A DNA stretch of 64,000 nucleotides from Polaromonas sp. (GTDB lineage Bacteria > Pseudomonadota > Gammaproteobacteria > Burkholderiales > Burkholderiaceae_C), in NCBI RefSeq assembly GCF_029945685.1, contig NZ_JAQSDA010000024.1, forward strand, positions 1 to 64,000. The letters are read 5' to 3'. Below the pieces are notes generated by a model that saw only the letters and a program-made list of their open reading frames with translations, was not told the origin of the DNA and did not search any database. Position numbers and translations under genes: made by a program. Below are positions 43,159 through 51,763 of this stretch, one piece after another (within the stretch, counting starts at the first letter, position 1; each line of letters opens with the position of its first letter).

Positions 43159-44129
43159 GCGTCACTCCTGGAAGGTTGGCGGGCCGTCATCTTCAGGCTG
43201 AGGACAATGGAAATGAGAATGATGGAGCCCACGATCAACAGCGACCACTGCACCGGCATGTGAAACCAGGGCATCGCCAGCATCTTGCCTCCGATAAAGA
43301 CCAGCACCAGCGCCAGGCCGTACTTGAGCAGGTGAAAGCGTTCAGCCATGTCAGCCAGCAGAAAGTACAGCGCCCTCAGGCCCATGATGGCGAAGATGTT
43401 GGAAGTGAACACGATGAACGGATCGGTGGTCACCGCGAAAATGGCCGGGATGCTGTCCACCGCGAACACCAGGTCGCTGGCTTCGATCATCATCAGCACC
43501 AGGAACATGGGCGTCGCATAACGCAGGCCGTTGATGCGCACGAAAAACTTCTCGCCATGAAAACCCGGCGTGATCCGCATGTGGCCGCGCAGCCAGCGCA
43601 ACAACGGATTTTTCTCAAGGTCGGGCTTTGCGTCGGCCATGACAAGCATCTTGATCCCGGTCACCACCAGGAACGCGCCGAACACGTAGAGCACCCATGC
43701 AAACTCCGACACCAGCCAGACGCCCGCCATGATCATGCCGGCGCGCATGACAATCGCACCAATCACGCCGTACAACAGCACGCGGCGCTGCAACTCCGGC
43801 GGAACCGCGAAGTAGGTAAAGATCATCACGAACACAAACATGTTGTCCACCGCCAAGGTCTGCTCGATCAGGTAGCCGGTGAAGAACTCCAGGGCCTTGC
43901 GGTTGGCGATTTCTCGGCCGGCCGTGCCGTCCAGATACCACCACAACAGGGCGCCGAAAGTTGTGGCCAGGAGCATCCAGGCCACGACCCAGCTCCCGGC
44001 CTCCCTGACCGACACACGATGGGCCTTGTTGCCGCCCAGGACGAACAGGTCCAGGGCAAGCATGGCAATGACGAAGGCGATGAAGCCGGCCCACATCGGG
44101 CCCGTGGCGAAAGACTCAATATTGCTCAT
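43155..44129 (-). CDS. TerC/Alx-family membrane protein
   Basis: A 324-aa polytopic protein of the TerC family (nine or so helices). Characteristic blocks are LEFFTGYLIEQTLAVDNMFVF and MMIEASDLVFAVDSIPAIFAV with conserved acidic residues in membrane helices, and IVFTSNIFAIMGLRALYFLLADM. These proteins are linked to tellurite resistance and, for Alx/TerC, to metal (manganese) export during stress. It is co-transcribed with the universal stress protein gene. I could not find a recognisable manganese riboswitch upstream. Confidence 0.92.
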   Translation of the reverse strand: MSNIESFATGPMWAGFIAFVIAMLALDLFVLGGNKAHRVSVREAGSWVVAWMLLATTFGALLWWYLDGTAGREIANRKALEFFTGYLIEQTLAVDNMFVFVMIFTYFAVPPELQRRVLLYGVIGAIVMRAGMIMAGVWLVSEFAWVLYVFGAFLVVTGIKMLVMADAKPDLEKNPLLRWLRGHMRITPGFHGEKFFVRINGLRYATPMFLVLMMIEASDLVFAVDSIPAIFAVTTDPFIVFTSNIFAIMGLRALYFLLADMAERFHLLKYGLALVLVFIGGKMLAMPWFHMPVQWSLLIVGSIILISIVLSLKMTARQPSRSDA

Positions 44130-44246
44130 GGGAGCATCCTGGGCCTGAGCTGCTGGTGGGCGTTTTCTGTAAAGGCATGATCGAAGCGCTTGTTTTTTTC
44201 ATGGGTTGCAAGGTGGTCTGAGAGAGGCCATTTGAGTAGGCGACGC

Positions 44247-44522
44247 TCAGTCGAAAATCTCACTGAGCCACGACTTCTGCTTGCGCGGATAACCGCGCTG
44301 GCGATGCCGGTAGTCGGAATCGACGAAGTCGGGAGGGCTCTGCCGGGGCGCCTGCCTTGCCTGAACCGGCATGGGCTCTGGGGGCGCTGCGGACAGGGCG
44401 ATCAGCTTGTCGAGTTCGCCGCGGTCCAGCCAGACGCCGCGACACTGGGGGCAGTAGTCAATCTCGACACCCTGGCGTTCGGACATCAGCAGGGTGGCCT
44501 CGGGGCAATGGGGGCATTTCAT
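44247..44522 (-). CDS. TFIIB-type zinc-ribbon protein
   Basis: A 91-aa protein with one zinc ribbon: MKCPHCPEATLLMSERQGVEIDYCPQCRGVWLDRGELDKLI. The two CxxC pairs (Cys3/Cys6 and Cys24/Cys27) make a zf-TFIIB-type domain (PF13453). The C-terminal half is Pro-rich and basic (YRHRQRGYPRKQKSWL). A nucleic-acid-binding or chaperone-like role is possible. It begins 38 bases downstream of the HPF-like gene's stop, on the same strand. Confidence 0.85.
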   Translation of the reverse strand: MKCPHCPEATLLMSERQGVEIDYCPQCRGVWLDRGELDKLIALSAAPPEPMPVQARQAPRQSPPDFVDSDYRHRQRGYPRKQKSWLSEIFD

Positions 44523-44560
44523 CAAGGGTTCTCCATCAACGTTGGAATATCTACGCAGCC

Positions 44561-44890
44561 TCAGCGCTGGCAAGCGATGGTTCGCCGGGGCGGGTGCGGC
44601 GGCTGCAGTTTGAGCAGCAGGGCCCGCACGGCGCGGGCCAGCGCACTTTGCAGTGCCGAGCCCCAGTCACGGGCGATCGAGGTGATGACCACGGTTCCGG
44701 CGCCCTCGGCAGTGAGTTCGACCTCGCAACGCTTGTCGATACCGTTGTGTGCGCCTTGCACATGCGAGAGCCTGACCCGGGCGCGCGGGGCCAGCCAGCC
44801 GAGCGGGCGCGTGGTCTGCCGTACCCGGCGCAATGCAAACTCACGAAGCTCCTCCAGCCAGGGCTGACGGGATTCGAAAATAACCTGCAT
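44561..44890 (-). CDS. Ribosome hibernation promoting factor/RaiA-like protein
   Basis: A 109-aa HPF/RaiA-type protein with the N-terminal S30AE-like fold: MQVIFESRQPWLEELREFALRRVRQTTRPLG, RARVRLSHVQGAHNGIDKRCEVELT and IARDWGSALQSALARAVRALLLKL. It would bind the 30S subunit to inactivate ribosomes in stress or stationary phase. AAAGGAGATCGAC is an excellent ribosome-binding site for the ATG at 44890. It lies among stress genes (terC, universal stress protein, zinc ribbon). Confidence 0.85.
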   Translation of the reverse strand: MQVIFESRQPWLEELREFALRRVRQTTRPLGWLAPRARVRLSHVQGAHNGIDKRCEVELTAEGAGTVVITSIARDWGSALQSALARAVRALLLKLQPPHPPRRTIACQR

Positions 44891-44986
44891 GTCGATCTCC
44901 TTTGCTTTGGAAGCTTCGACCATACCGTTGGTAGAATTTCTTTAAAAGCAGATAATCATTGAAATAAATTTCTGAATAACCGAACA

Positions 44987-45871
44987 ATGAGCAAGGACTT
45001 CAGCTACCGGCACCTGTACTATTTCTGGGTTGTCGCCAAGGAAGGCGGCATGGCCCGCGCGGCCGACCGGCTGGGCATGGCCGTGCAGACCGTGAGCACC
45101 CAGGTTCGTGAGCTGGAGCGCTCGCTGGGCTACGTCCTGCTCAAGCCGGCCGGGCGCGGCGTTGCGTTGACGGAAGCGGGTATTGCGGCCATGCGGCAGG
45201 CCGAACAGATCTTCCAGCTCGGTGAACAACTGCCGGCGGCGCTGCGTGACGCGGTCGGCTCACCCGCCGTGCGGCTGGTCGTCGGCATTTCCGATGGACT
45301 GCCGAAGCTGGCGGTTCGTCACCTGATGCAGCCGGTGATGCAGGCGCCGAACCTGCGGCTGCTGTGCCACGTGGATGAGTTCCCGGATCTGCTGGGCGAT
45401 CTGGCCCTGCACCGACTTGATGTGGTTCTGGCCGATCGGGCCGCGCCGCCCAACCCCAACCTCAAGGTCTACAGCCACCCGCTGGGATCATCGACACTGG
45501 CCTGGTTTGCGTCAGCCTCGCTGTCTGCGGCAGCCCGGCGCGGCTTTCCGCAATCACTGGCGAAGGTTCCCGTGCTGCTGCCCACCAACCATGCCGCGGT
45601 ACGGCCGCGGATCGACCAATGGTTTGAGCGCATGGGCATCAAACCCCACGTGGTGGGGGAATTCGAGGACAGTGCCCTGCTCAAGACCTTCGGCGCGGCG
45701 GGCATGGGCGTCTTTCCGATGGCCGAACTGGTCCACGACGAGCTCACAGCCCAATACGGCGTCAAGCAGGTGGGCCGCAGCGAGTCTGTCGAGGAACACT
45801 TCTTTGCGATCGGAGCGCACAAGAAGGTGCTGCATCCCCTGGTGCAGAAACTGCTGCCGCCTCAGCGGTAA
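44987..45871 (+). CDS. nhaR: LysR-family regulator NhaR
   Basis: A 294-aa LysR-type regulator of the NhaR group. HTH: YRHLYYFWVVAKEGGMARAADRLGMAVQTVSTQVRELE. The ligand domain includes DEFPDLLGDLALHRLDVVLAD, HPLGSSTLAWFAS, VLLPTNHAAVRPRIDQWF and GMGVFPMAELVHDEL, diagnostic for NhaR. It normally activates nhaA (Na+/H+ antiporter) in response to Na+ and pH, but no nhaA is present in this window. The neighbour is the divergently transcribed HPF-like gene. Confidence 0.9.
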   Translation: MSKDFSYRHLYYFWVVAKEGGMARAADRLGMAVQTVSTQVRELERSLGYVLLKPAGRGVALTEAGIAAMRQAEQIFQLGEQLPAALRDAVGSPAVRLVVGISDGLPKLAVRHLMQPVMQAPNLRLLCHVDEFPDLLGDLALHRLDVVLADRAAPPNPNLKVYSHPLGSSTLAWFASASLSAAARRGFPQSLAKVPVLLPTNHAAVRPRIDQWFERMGIKPHVVGEFEDSALLKTFGAAGMGVFPMAELVHDELTAQYGVKQVGRSESVEEHFFAIGAHKKVLHPLVQKLLPPQR

Positions 45872-45918
45872 CCCGCTACGCGGCAGCAAGCCAGGAACAG
45901 CCTGGCTCTCCGCGGGCC

Positions 45919-48336
45919 TCAGCCCTGCATCGAGCTCCAGAGCCGCGCCGGAGAGATCGGCATCTGCAGCGTCCTGGCCTGGACGGCCAGGCCGCGGCGG
46001 CCCAGCGCATCGGCCACGGCATTGACCACCGTGGGGCCGGCCCCAATGGTGCCGAGCTCCCCCACACCCTTGACACCCAGCGGGTTGTTCAGGCAAGGCG
46101 TGGACTCGTCCATCTCGGTCCTGAAATCAGGCGCGGTGTCGGCACGCGGCGCGGCGTAATCCATCAGGCTGCCGGTCACGGGCTGGCCGGTCTCGCGGTC
46201 GTAGACCATGCGCTCGCACAGCGCCTGGCCGATGCCCTGTACGGCGCCGCCGTCGAGCTGGCCGCGCACGATCAGGGGGTTGACAACGCGTCCGACGTCA
46301 TTGACCGAGGCATAGGCCACCACCGCCACCTGGCCGGTCTGCGGGTCGATCTCGACCTCGCTGATATGGCATCCGTTGGGCCAGGTCGGCCCGGCCACCT
46401 TGGTGGTGGAGTCCACAAAAATCTGCCGGTCGCCCTGGCGCGCGGCCAGATCGAACAGGCCGATGCGGAGGTCGGTGCCGGCCACGGTGAAGTCGCCGCC
46501 GGCATAGACCACGTCCTCCGCGCCGGCCTCAAACTCCCTGGCTGCCAGCTGTTTGGCCAGTGCAATGGCCTTGTCGGCACCCGCCCGCACCGCCGAGCCG
46601 CCGGTGAACAGCGAACGTGAACCGGCGCTGCCAAAACCGTTGCCGCGGTCGGTGTCGCCCATCACCACGCGCACCTGCTCAGCAGGCACGCCAAAGGCAT
46701 CCACCACCAGCTGGGTCAGCGTGGTGGCAATGCCCTGCCCCATGGCGTTGACGGCGGTGAAGACTTCGATGATGCCGTCGGACTGCGAACCCGGGGAAGG
46801 GCCGCCCCGATCCCGTTCAACCCCCTCGGGGGGCAGCGAGGACACGCCAGTGCCGAGCGTGGGGGCCTTGATCTGCACGGTGACGGTTTCTTCCAGCGCG
46901 TTGCCGCCCGTCCATTCGAGAAAGGTGGCAATGCCGAGACCGCGCAGCAGGCCGCGCGAGGCCGATCCGGCCGCCCGCGCGTCAAAGCCTTTCCAGTCGG
47001 CGAGCACCAGCGCCTGGTCCATCACCGACTCAAAGTTGCCGGTGTCATAGACCTGGCCCATGGGGTTCTTGTAGGGCATCTGCGCGGGCTGGATGAAGTT
47101 GCGCCGGCGCAGTTCAACGCGGTCGATGCCGGTCTGTCGCGCGGCCTCGTCCATCAGCCGCTCCATCGTGAAAATGGCCTCCGGCCGGCCCGCGCCGCGG
47201 TAGGCGCTGGTGGGTGCGGTGTTGGTCAACACGGCGCTGAAATGAAAGTCGATGGTCTGGATGTCGTAGACGCTGGTCTGCACCCAGGGGCCGATGAGCA
47301 GCTGGATGGCCACGCCCGCGCCGGTGGCGTAGGCCCCCACATTGGCCAGCGAGGCCAGGCGCAGGGCGAGTATTTTTCCGTTCTCGTCAAGCGCGAGTTC
47401 GGCATGGCTCTGCACGTCGCGACCATGGTAGGCCGAGATGAATTCCTCGCTGCGCTCGGCCACCCATTTGACCGGGCGCTGCAAGGCCCGTGCGCAATAC
47501 GCGGCAGCAATGTCTTCGGGGTAAACGCCGGTCTTCATGCCGAAGCCGCCACCCACATCGCCGACCACGACACGCACCTGGTCCTGCGCCATGCCCAGCG
47601 CGTCACACACCGAGTTGCGCACACCGGTGGGCATCTGCGTGCTCATGCGTATCGTCAGGCGCTGCGAGGTTTTGTCGAACGCGGCCAGCACCGAACGCGG
47701 CTCCAGGCTCAGCGCGTGCAGGCGCTGGTTGACGATGTCCAGCGCCACCACGTGGCGGGCCCCGGCAAAAGCCGCGGCGGTGGCTTCCACGCTGCCGTAA
47801 CGCGTTTCGCAGGCAATGTTGTCGGGGGCTTCGGGCGCGAGCGCCGGGGCGCCCGGCGCAGTGGCGTCGTTCATGTCCACCACCATCGGCAGCTCGTCGT
47901 AGTCCACCATCACGGCTTCAGCCGCGTCGCGCGCCTGCTGCAGGGTCAGCGCGACCACGGCGGCGACCGCCTCGCCGACAAAACGCACCCGTTCATGGGC
48001 CAGCACGCGACGCACGGGCGACACCCCGGGCGAGCCATCGGCCCTTGGAAAGCCGCTGGAGCCGGGAATCGGCTTGATCCCGTCGGCCACCAGGTCGGCG
48101 CCAGTCACGATCTTCAACACGCCCGGCATGGCCAGCGCAGCGGCGCTGTCCACCGCCACGAGGCGCGCATGCGGGTACGGTGAACGCACAAAGAACAGGG
48201 CCACCTGCTCCGGCTGGGTCACGTCGTCGGTGAACTGGCCGGCGCCGGCCAGCAGGGCGTCGTCTTCGAGGCGGCGCACGGCCTGTCCGCTGCCAAAACG
48301 GGTCGGTTGAAGGTCGGCTGCGGGAGTGATGGACAC
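45919..48336 (-). CDS. Form-II CoxL-like molybdopterin-binding subunit (orphan)
   Basis: An 805-aa molybdenum hydroxylase large subunit of the xanthine dehydrogenase/CO dehydrogenase family. Blocks: FVRSPYPHARLVAVD, VGDVGGGFGMKTGVYPED, APTSAYRGAGRPEAIF (AYRGAGR, the form-II CoxL signature, in place of AYRCSFR of true CO dehydrogenase), YKNPMGQVYDTGNF and GVKGVGELGTIGAGP. Small (2Fe-2S) and medium (FAD) subunit genes are absent nearby. Residues around 493-520 are a palindromic-repeat insertion. The GTG at 48336 has a GGAG upstream; the substrate is unknown. Confidence 0.88.
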   Translation of the reverse strand: MSITPAADLQPTRFGSGQAVRRLEDDALLAGAGQFTDDVTQPEQVALFFVRSPYPHARLVAVDSAAALAMPGVLKIVTGADLVADGIKPIPGSSGFPRADGSPGVSPVRRVLAHERVRFVGEAVAAVVALTLQQARDAAEAVMVDYDELPMVVDMNDATAPGAPALAPEAPDNIACETRYGSVEATAAAFAGARHVVALDIVNQRLHALSLEPRSVLAAFDKTSQRLTIRMSTQMPTGVRNSVCDALGMAQDQVRVVVGDVGGGFGMKTGVYPEDIAAAYCARALQRPVKWVAERSEEFISAYHGRDVQSHAELALDENGKILALRLASLANVGAYATGAGVAIQLLIGPWVQTSVYDIQTIDFHFSAVLTNTAPTSAYRGAGRPEAIFTMERLMDEAARQTGIDRVELRRRNFIQPAQMPYKNPMGQVYDTGNFESVMDQALVLADWKGFDARAAGSASRGLLRGLGIATFLEWTGGNALEETVTVQIKAPTLGTGVSSLPPEGVERDRGGPSPGSQSDGIIEVFTAVNAMGQGIATTLTQLVVDAFGVPAEQVRVVMGDTDRGNGFGSAGSRSLFTGGSAVRAGADKAIALAKQLAAREFEAGAEDVVYAGGDFTVAGTDLRIGLFDLAARQGDRQIFVDSTTKVAGPTWPNGCHISEVEIDPQTGQVAVVAYASVNDVGRVVNPLIVRGQLDGGAVQGIGQALCERMVYDRETGQPVTGSLMDYAAPRADTAPDFRTEMDESTPCLNNPLGVKGVGELGTIGAGPTVVNAVADALGRRGLAVQARTLQMPISPARLWSSMQG
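46785..46855. repeat. Palindromic repeat (GCCCCCCGAGGGGG type) inside CoxL gene
   Basis: The centre CCCCCTCGGGGGG is a strong palindrome next to GGCCGCCCC, the form of a GC-rich interspersed repeat of Comamonadaceae. It is in frame on the minus strand and encodes roughly SSLPPEGVERDRGGPSPG, interrupting the CoxL sequence just before the conserved IIEVFTAVNAMGQG block. Confidence 0.7.
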
Positions 48337-48504
48337 AAAAGGCTCCTGGGAATGGGGAAGATGGCCCGCGCGCATGCTGGAGCGTGGGCAGGGCAATGGC
48401 GATGGCAAGCAGCCACTATAAATCCATTGGTGCGATCCGTCCGGCGGCATGCCGGCAAGCCCCTGAGCGCACCCTGCCCTGCGCATTTGCCCGACAATCA
48501 GGCC

Positions 48505-48762
48505 ATGCCCCTACCTCCTCCCCCCATCCGCAGGCACAGCAACAAGGCCAACAACGAACTATTGGTCAAGGGACTGCTGTGCGCCCTGATCGGCCTGGCC
48601 GTGCTGGTGTCGCCGTATTTCATCACCTCGCCAGGCATGCAGGGCATCGTGGCCCAGGCCTCCCCGGTGGGCTGGTTTGCGCTGGTGCTGGGCCTCGGTT
48701 TTATCGTCGTGTATGTGCGCCGGCGCCTCGCCGGCCGGACCGGTCCGTCAGGCCCGCTGTAA
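48505..48762 (+). CDS. Small membrane protein of unknown function
   Basis: An 85-aa protein with two hydrophobic helices: LLCALIGLAVLVSPYFI (about 22-38) and WFALVLGLGFIVVYVRRRL (about 55-73). Termini are Pro/Gly-rich. No family recognised. It starts at ATG 48505; the frame is open upstream to 48307, but that stretch overlaps the CoxL gene start and lacks a ribosome-binding site. Confidence 0.6.
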   Translation: MPLPPPPIRRHSNKANNELLVKGLLCALIGLAVLVSPYFITSPGMQGIVAQASPVGWFALVLGLGFIVVYVRRRLAGRTGPSGPL

Positions 48763-48789
48763 TTTCGCTGCATCTCCCTGCGCCGCAAG

Positions 48790-48831
48790 CGCTACTATTT
48801 TTGTAGCTTCAAGCGCACGTGGGGCCAAGGG
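48790..48831 (+). repeat. Interspersed palindromic repeat (short copy)
   Basis: GCTACTATTTTTGTAGCTTCAAGCGCACGTGGGGCCAAGGG follows the forward pattern (GCTAC...GTAGC palindrome, GCGC, CAAGGG) but lacks the usual distal part. Confidence 0.55.
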
Positions 48832-48924
48832 TTGGCGACTGCAGGGGCGTAAAAGTCTTGACCAGGCGGCCGGACCGTCAAACCGCGCAAGCCCCCTCAT
48901 GCTCCGTTTGGCCCTTGAAGGGCT

Positions 48925-49428
48925 ATGTCCTACACCGGTGCAGTGCAATCGCCTGCGGCGGGCCCGCGACCATCGGGCGAGACTTGTGACGTGACATCCG
49001 TGAACCTCGCCAACAACCCACTCAAGGGACCCGGCCCTTCCTCCCCATCCCAGCGCCCTGCAGCGTTGAAGGCCTACATCGTTGAGGACAACGCAGTGAT
49101 CCGGGACAACCTGGTCGAAACACTGACAGAGCTGGCGGGCGTGCAGACGGTGGGCTACGCGGAAACCGAACAAGGCGCCTGCACCTGGCTGGCCCTTCAC
49201 CCGCGTGACTGGCAACTGCTGGTGGTGGACCTTTTCCTTCAACAGGGCAGCGGGCTGGGCGTGCTCAAGGGCTGCCGACAACGCTCACGTCAACAACGCG
49301 TGGTGGTGTTGTCCAACTACGCCACGGATGACATCCGCCAGCGCTGCCTGGCGGGCGGTGCAGATGCGGTTTTCGACAAGTCCACCGAACTTGACCAGTT
49401 CCTGGCCTATTGCACGCGCCCGCACTGA
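48925..49428 (+). CDS. Single-domain response regulator
   Basis: A receiver-only protein of about 167 aa. Blocks: KAYIVEDNAVIRDNLVETL (acidic pocket), LLVVDLFLQQGSGLGVL (phospho-Asp in VVDLF), VVVLSNYATDDI (Ser in place of the common Thr) and DAVFDKSTELDQFL (conserved Lys). There is no output domain, so it acts by protein interaction, like CheY- or Spo0F-type regulators. The start is uncertain: ATG 48925 or GTG 48991. It is convergent with the small heat-shock genes. Confidence 0.85.
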   Translation: MSYTGAVQSPAAGPRPSGETCDVTSVNLANNPLKGPGPSSPSQRPAALKAYIVEDNAVIRDNLVETLTELAGVQTVGYAETEQGACTWLALHPRDWQLLVVDLFLQQGSGLGVLKGCRQRSRQQRVVVLSNYATDDIRQRCLAGGADAVFDKSTELDQFLAYCTRPH

Positions 49429-49456
49429 CAAAGACGCCGGAAGAAACCCGGAAAAT

Positions 49457-49891
49457 TCAGGCCAGGGCCACCTCGATGCGGCGCGGCCTGGCCTCTTCGG
49501 CCTTGGGGATGTGCAGCCGGAGCACCCCGTTGTCGAGTTTCGCCTCGATCTTCCCCGGGTCCAGTTCCCGGCTCAGCGTGAAGGTGCGGCGGTACAGCGG
49601 ATTGAGCACCTCGCCGTAGATCAGCGTCATGTCCGCCCCCACCGGCGCTGCAGCAGCCCCTTCGATCACCAGGCTGTCACCATCCACCCGAACGGCCATC
49701 CGGTCCCTGGATACACCGGGCAGGTCTGCCAGCACGGTAAAGCCCGCATCGTCTTCAAAAATGTCCACCGGCGGCAGCACGGCGGTCGTGCGCTGCGCTC
49801 CCGCGCCCTGCGCACTGTCGGCGCCTCCCTGGGTGGCAGGCGCCACATCGCGGACCACATCGTTCTGGTTCAAAGCTGTGTTCTGGTTCAT
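49457..49891 (-). CDS. Small heat-shock protein (Hsp20), copy 1
   Basis: A 144-aa Hsp20 chaperone. Alpha-crystallin domain: PPVDIFEDDAGFTVLADLPGVSRDRMAVRVDGDSLVIEGAAA, RRTFTLSRELDPGKIEAKLDNGVLRLHIPK, with the conserved A-x-x-x-NGVL motif. C-terminus: RRIEVALA, which contains the I-x-V tail motif. It holds unfolding proteins during heat stress. The ATG at 49891 has AAGGAG six bases upstream. Downstream of a second Hsp20 gene by about 40 bases, on the same strand. Confidence 0.92.
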   Translation of the reverse strand: MNQNTALNQNDVVRDVAPATQGGADSAQGAGAQRTTAVLPPVDIFEDDAGFTVLADLPGVSRDRMAVRVDGDSLVIEGAAAAPVGADMTLIYGEVLNPLYRRTFTLSRELDPGKIEAKLDNGVLRLHIPKAEEARPRRIEVALA

Positions 49892-49930
49892 CACATGCTC
49901 CTTGAAAAAACAAAGAAAAGGATTCGGGGT

Positions 49931-50371
49931 TCAGTGGATCTGGATCTGACGCGGTTTGGAAGACTCGCGGCGCGCCACCGTGATGCGCAACAGACCATCA
50001 CGGTAGCTTGCGCTGATGGCCGCGGGGTCGGCGTCTTCAGGCAGCGAGATCACGCGCCGGAAAGAGCCCTCGAAGCGCTCTCTGGCGTAAACCGCCACCT
50101 TGTCGTTGGCCGGTGGTTCCACCTTGCGTTCGCCGGCAACCACCAGCAAGCCCTTGTCGACGGTGAGTTGCAGCGCGGCGGGGTCGAGGCCGGGCGCCAG
50201 CGCCAGCACCTCGATGGCTTCAGGGGTGCTGCCCACGTTGATGACCGGGAAGGTGTCGCGCGGCATCGCGCGAATGCTGCGGGCGCCGTCGGGCCGGAAA
50301 ACCTGCTCGAAGTTCTGCTGCAGACGGTTGAGCTCAGCGAAGATGTCGCCGTACAGGTTCAATCCGTTCAT
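49931..50371 (-). CDS. Small heat-shock protein (Hsp20), copy 2
   Basis: A 146-aa Hsp20 chaperone, first gene of the tandem pair. Alpha-crystallin domain: FPVINVGSTPEAIEVLALAPGLDPAALQLTVDKGLLVVAGERK, FRRVISLPEDADPAAISASYRDGLLRITVARRE, with the A-S-Y-R-D-GLL variant of the conserved motif, and the C-terminal I-x-I motif in RQIQIH. The two copies are divergent, as in mixed sHSP complexes. The ATG at 50371 is chosen since AAAGGAG is ideally spaced for it; 50380 also begins an in-frame ATG. Confidence 0.92.
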   Translation of the reverse strand: MNGLNLYGDIFAELNRLQQNFEQVFRPDGARSIRAMPRDTFPVINVGSTPEAIEVLALAPGLDPAALQLTVDKGLLVVAGERKVEPPANDKVAVYARERFEGSFRRVISLPEDADPAAISASYRDGLLRITVARRESSKPRQIQIH

Positions 50372-50469
50372 GATGATCATCTCCTTTCGTAACAGATCAT
50401 GAAGGGTTCAATAAATGCCAGAACGGTGGGCAGGCTGTGCACCTGCGACCACCCCCTGACGCCACCGAC

Positions 50470-50495
50470 ATATTGGCGGAGTGACGCCTTTCAAG
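50470..50495 (-). promoter_or_regulatory. Sigma-32-like heat-shock promoter candidate
   Basis: On the minus strand, CTTGAAA (50495-50489) is a perfect sigma-32 -35 box. GCCAATAT (50477-50470), after 11 bases, resembles the CCCCATnT -10 box with two mismatches and a slightly short spacer. It lies about 100 bases upstream of the first Hsp20 start, in the right orientation. Confidence 0.5.
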
Positions 50496-50587
50496 GCTTG
50501 GCTGGAAAGTTTTTTTGCGAAATCACGCATCCCGCCGGGCTGCGGCAGAAGGGCAGCTTCCGCCATGCGGGGCGATCCGCCGCGTTG

Positions 50588-51541
50588 TCAGGCCTCGCGC
50601 GGCGGGCGCGGGATTTTCTTGAAGCGCACCAGGCGGTCGGTTTCTATCCTGTCCTTCTTGACCTGGCGCTCGGCATCGAGCAACTGCCCGGCAGCCAGCC
50701 ACTGGGCGAACTCTTCCGGCGTTTCCAGCGTGACGCGGCCCAGTGTGGCGGCGCGGAATTCGTAAATCACGATCTCCGCGGCTTTCTGCAGGTTCACCCG
50801 GCCCTTTGACAAAACCGCACCGCGCTTGCGGCCGATCTCTTCGAGCAGTTGCTCGTCGCTGATGCCGGGCGTCAGCTTGAGCTTGTAACGTGCCTCCAGC
50901 AGGGCCGGGTAGGCCTGGATCAGGTAGTCCAGCAGTTCCAGTGCGACCTCTTCCTCGTTGAAGGCGTTGCGGCCGATGGCACCGCTGGCGGCGAGGTTGT
51001 AGCCGCTTTTGGCGACGATGATGCGCGGCCACAACATGCCGGGCGTGTCCCACAGGTAAAACCCGTCGGCCAGCACGATGCGCTGCTCGAGCTTGGTGAT
51101 GCCGGCCTCGTCACCGGTCCTGGTGGCGCGTTTGCCGGTCAGTGTGTTGATCAGCGTGGACTTGCCGACGTTGGGAATGCCGCAGATCAGCACCCGCATG
51201 GGCTTGACCATGCTGCCGCGCGTAGGCGCCAGCGCGTGGCAGGCGTCGATCAGGCGGCGCGCCGGCGTGGTTTCGCTGGCGTCGAGCGCAATCGCGCTGG
51301 TACCGGGCAGGCTGTTGTAATGCGCGAGCCAGAGCAGTGTGCGCGCCGGGTCGGCCAGGTCCTGCTTGTTGAGCACCTTGAGGGCGGGCTTGGCGCCGGT
51401 CAGTTCGGCCAGCATGGGGTTGGCGCTGGAGCCGGGCAGGCGCGCGTCCAGCAGCTCGATGACCACATCAATTTCCTTGATGCGCTCACTGATCGCCTTT
51501 TTGGTCAGGTGCATGTGACCGGGGAACCACTGGATAGCCAT
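50588..51541 (-). CDS. ylqF: Ribosome biogenesis GTPase YlqF/RbgA
   Basis: A 317-aa circularly permuted GTPase. Motif order is G4 (LNKQD) before G1 (CGIPNVGKST), then G2 (AGIT) and G3 (DTPG). N-terminal block: MAIQWFPGHMHLTKKAI. It acts in assembly of the 50S ribosomal subunit. The C-terminal ANTAR-like region (LLEEIGRKRGAVLSKGRVN) binds rRNA. The ATG at 51541 is supported by the conserved first block; the open frame upstream to 51793 is not conserved. Confidence 0.93.
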   Translation of the reverse strand: MAIQWFPGHMHLTKKAISERIKEIDVVIELLDARLPGSSANPMLAELTGAKPALKVLNKQDLADPARTLLWLAHYNSLPGTSAIALDASETTPARRLIDACHALAPTRGSMVKPMRVLICGIPNVGKSTLINTLTGKRATRTGDEAGITKLEQRIVLADGFYLWDTPGMLWPRIIVAKSGYNLAASGAIGRNAFNEEEVALELLDYLIQAYPALLEARYKLKLTPGISDEQLLEEIGRKRGAVLSKGRVNLQKAAEIVIYEFRAATLGRVTLETPEEFAQWLAAGQLLDAERQVKKDRIETDRLVRFKKIPRPPREA

Positions 51542-51763
51542 TGTCTGAATACTCTTTCGTGTCGTTCGTCGGCCGCTGCAGCCCGACGCAGCCGGCCAGC
51601 AGGGATTGTGACCGACCCGGGCGATCAACCCTGACAGGCAGACCTTCCCCTGGCCTACGGGACGACCGGCCCTGGCGCAGCAAAATGACCGGCTGGCCGC
51701 GACATCGCGGCCAGCCCCCCCATTTTCACCGCGCAGCCCAGTCCGCGCTTTCAAGGAGTACCC

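Noticed and set aside
44130..44246. Possible manganese (yybP-ykoY) riboswitch upstream of terC
   Set aside because: I looked for the conserved loop sequences and did not find them.
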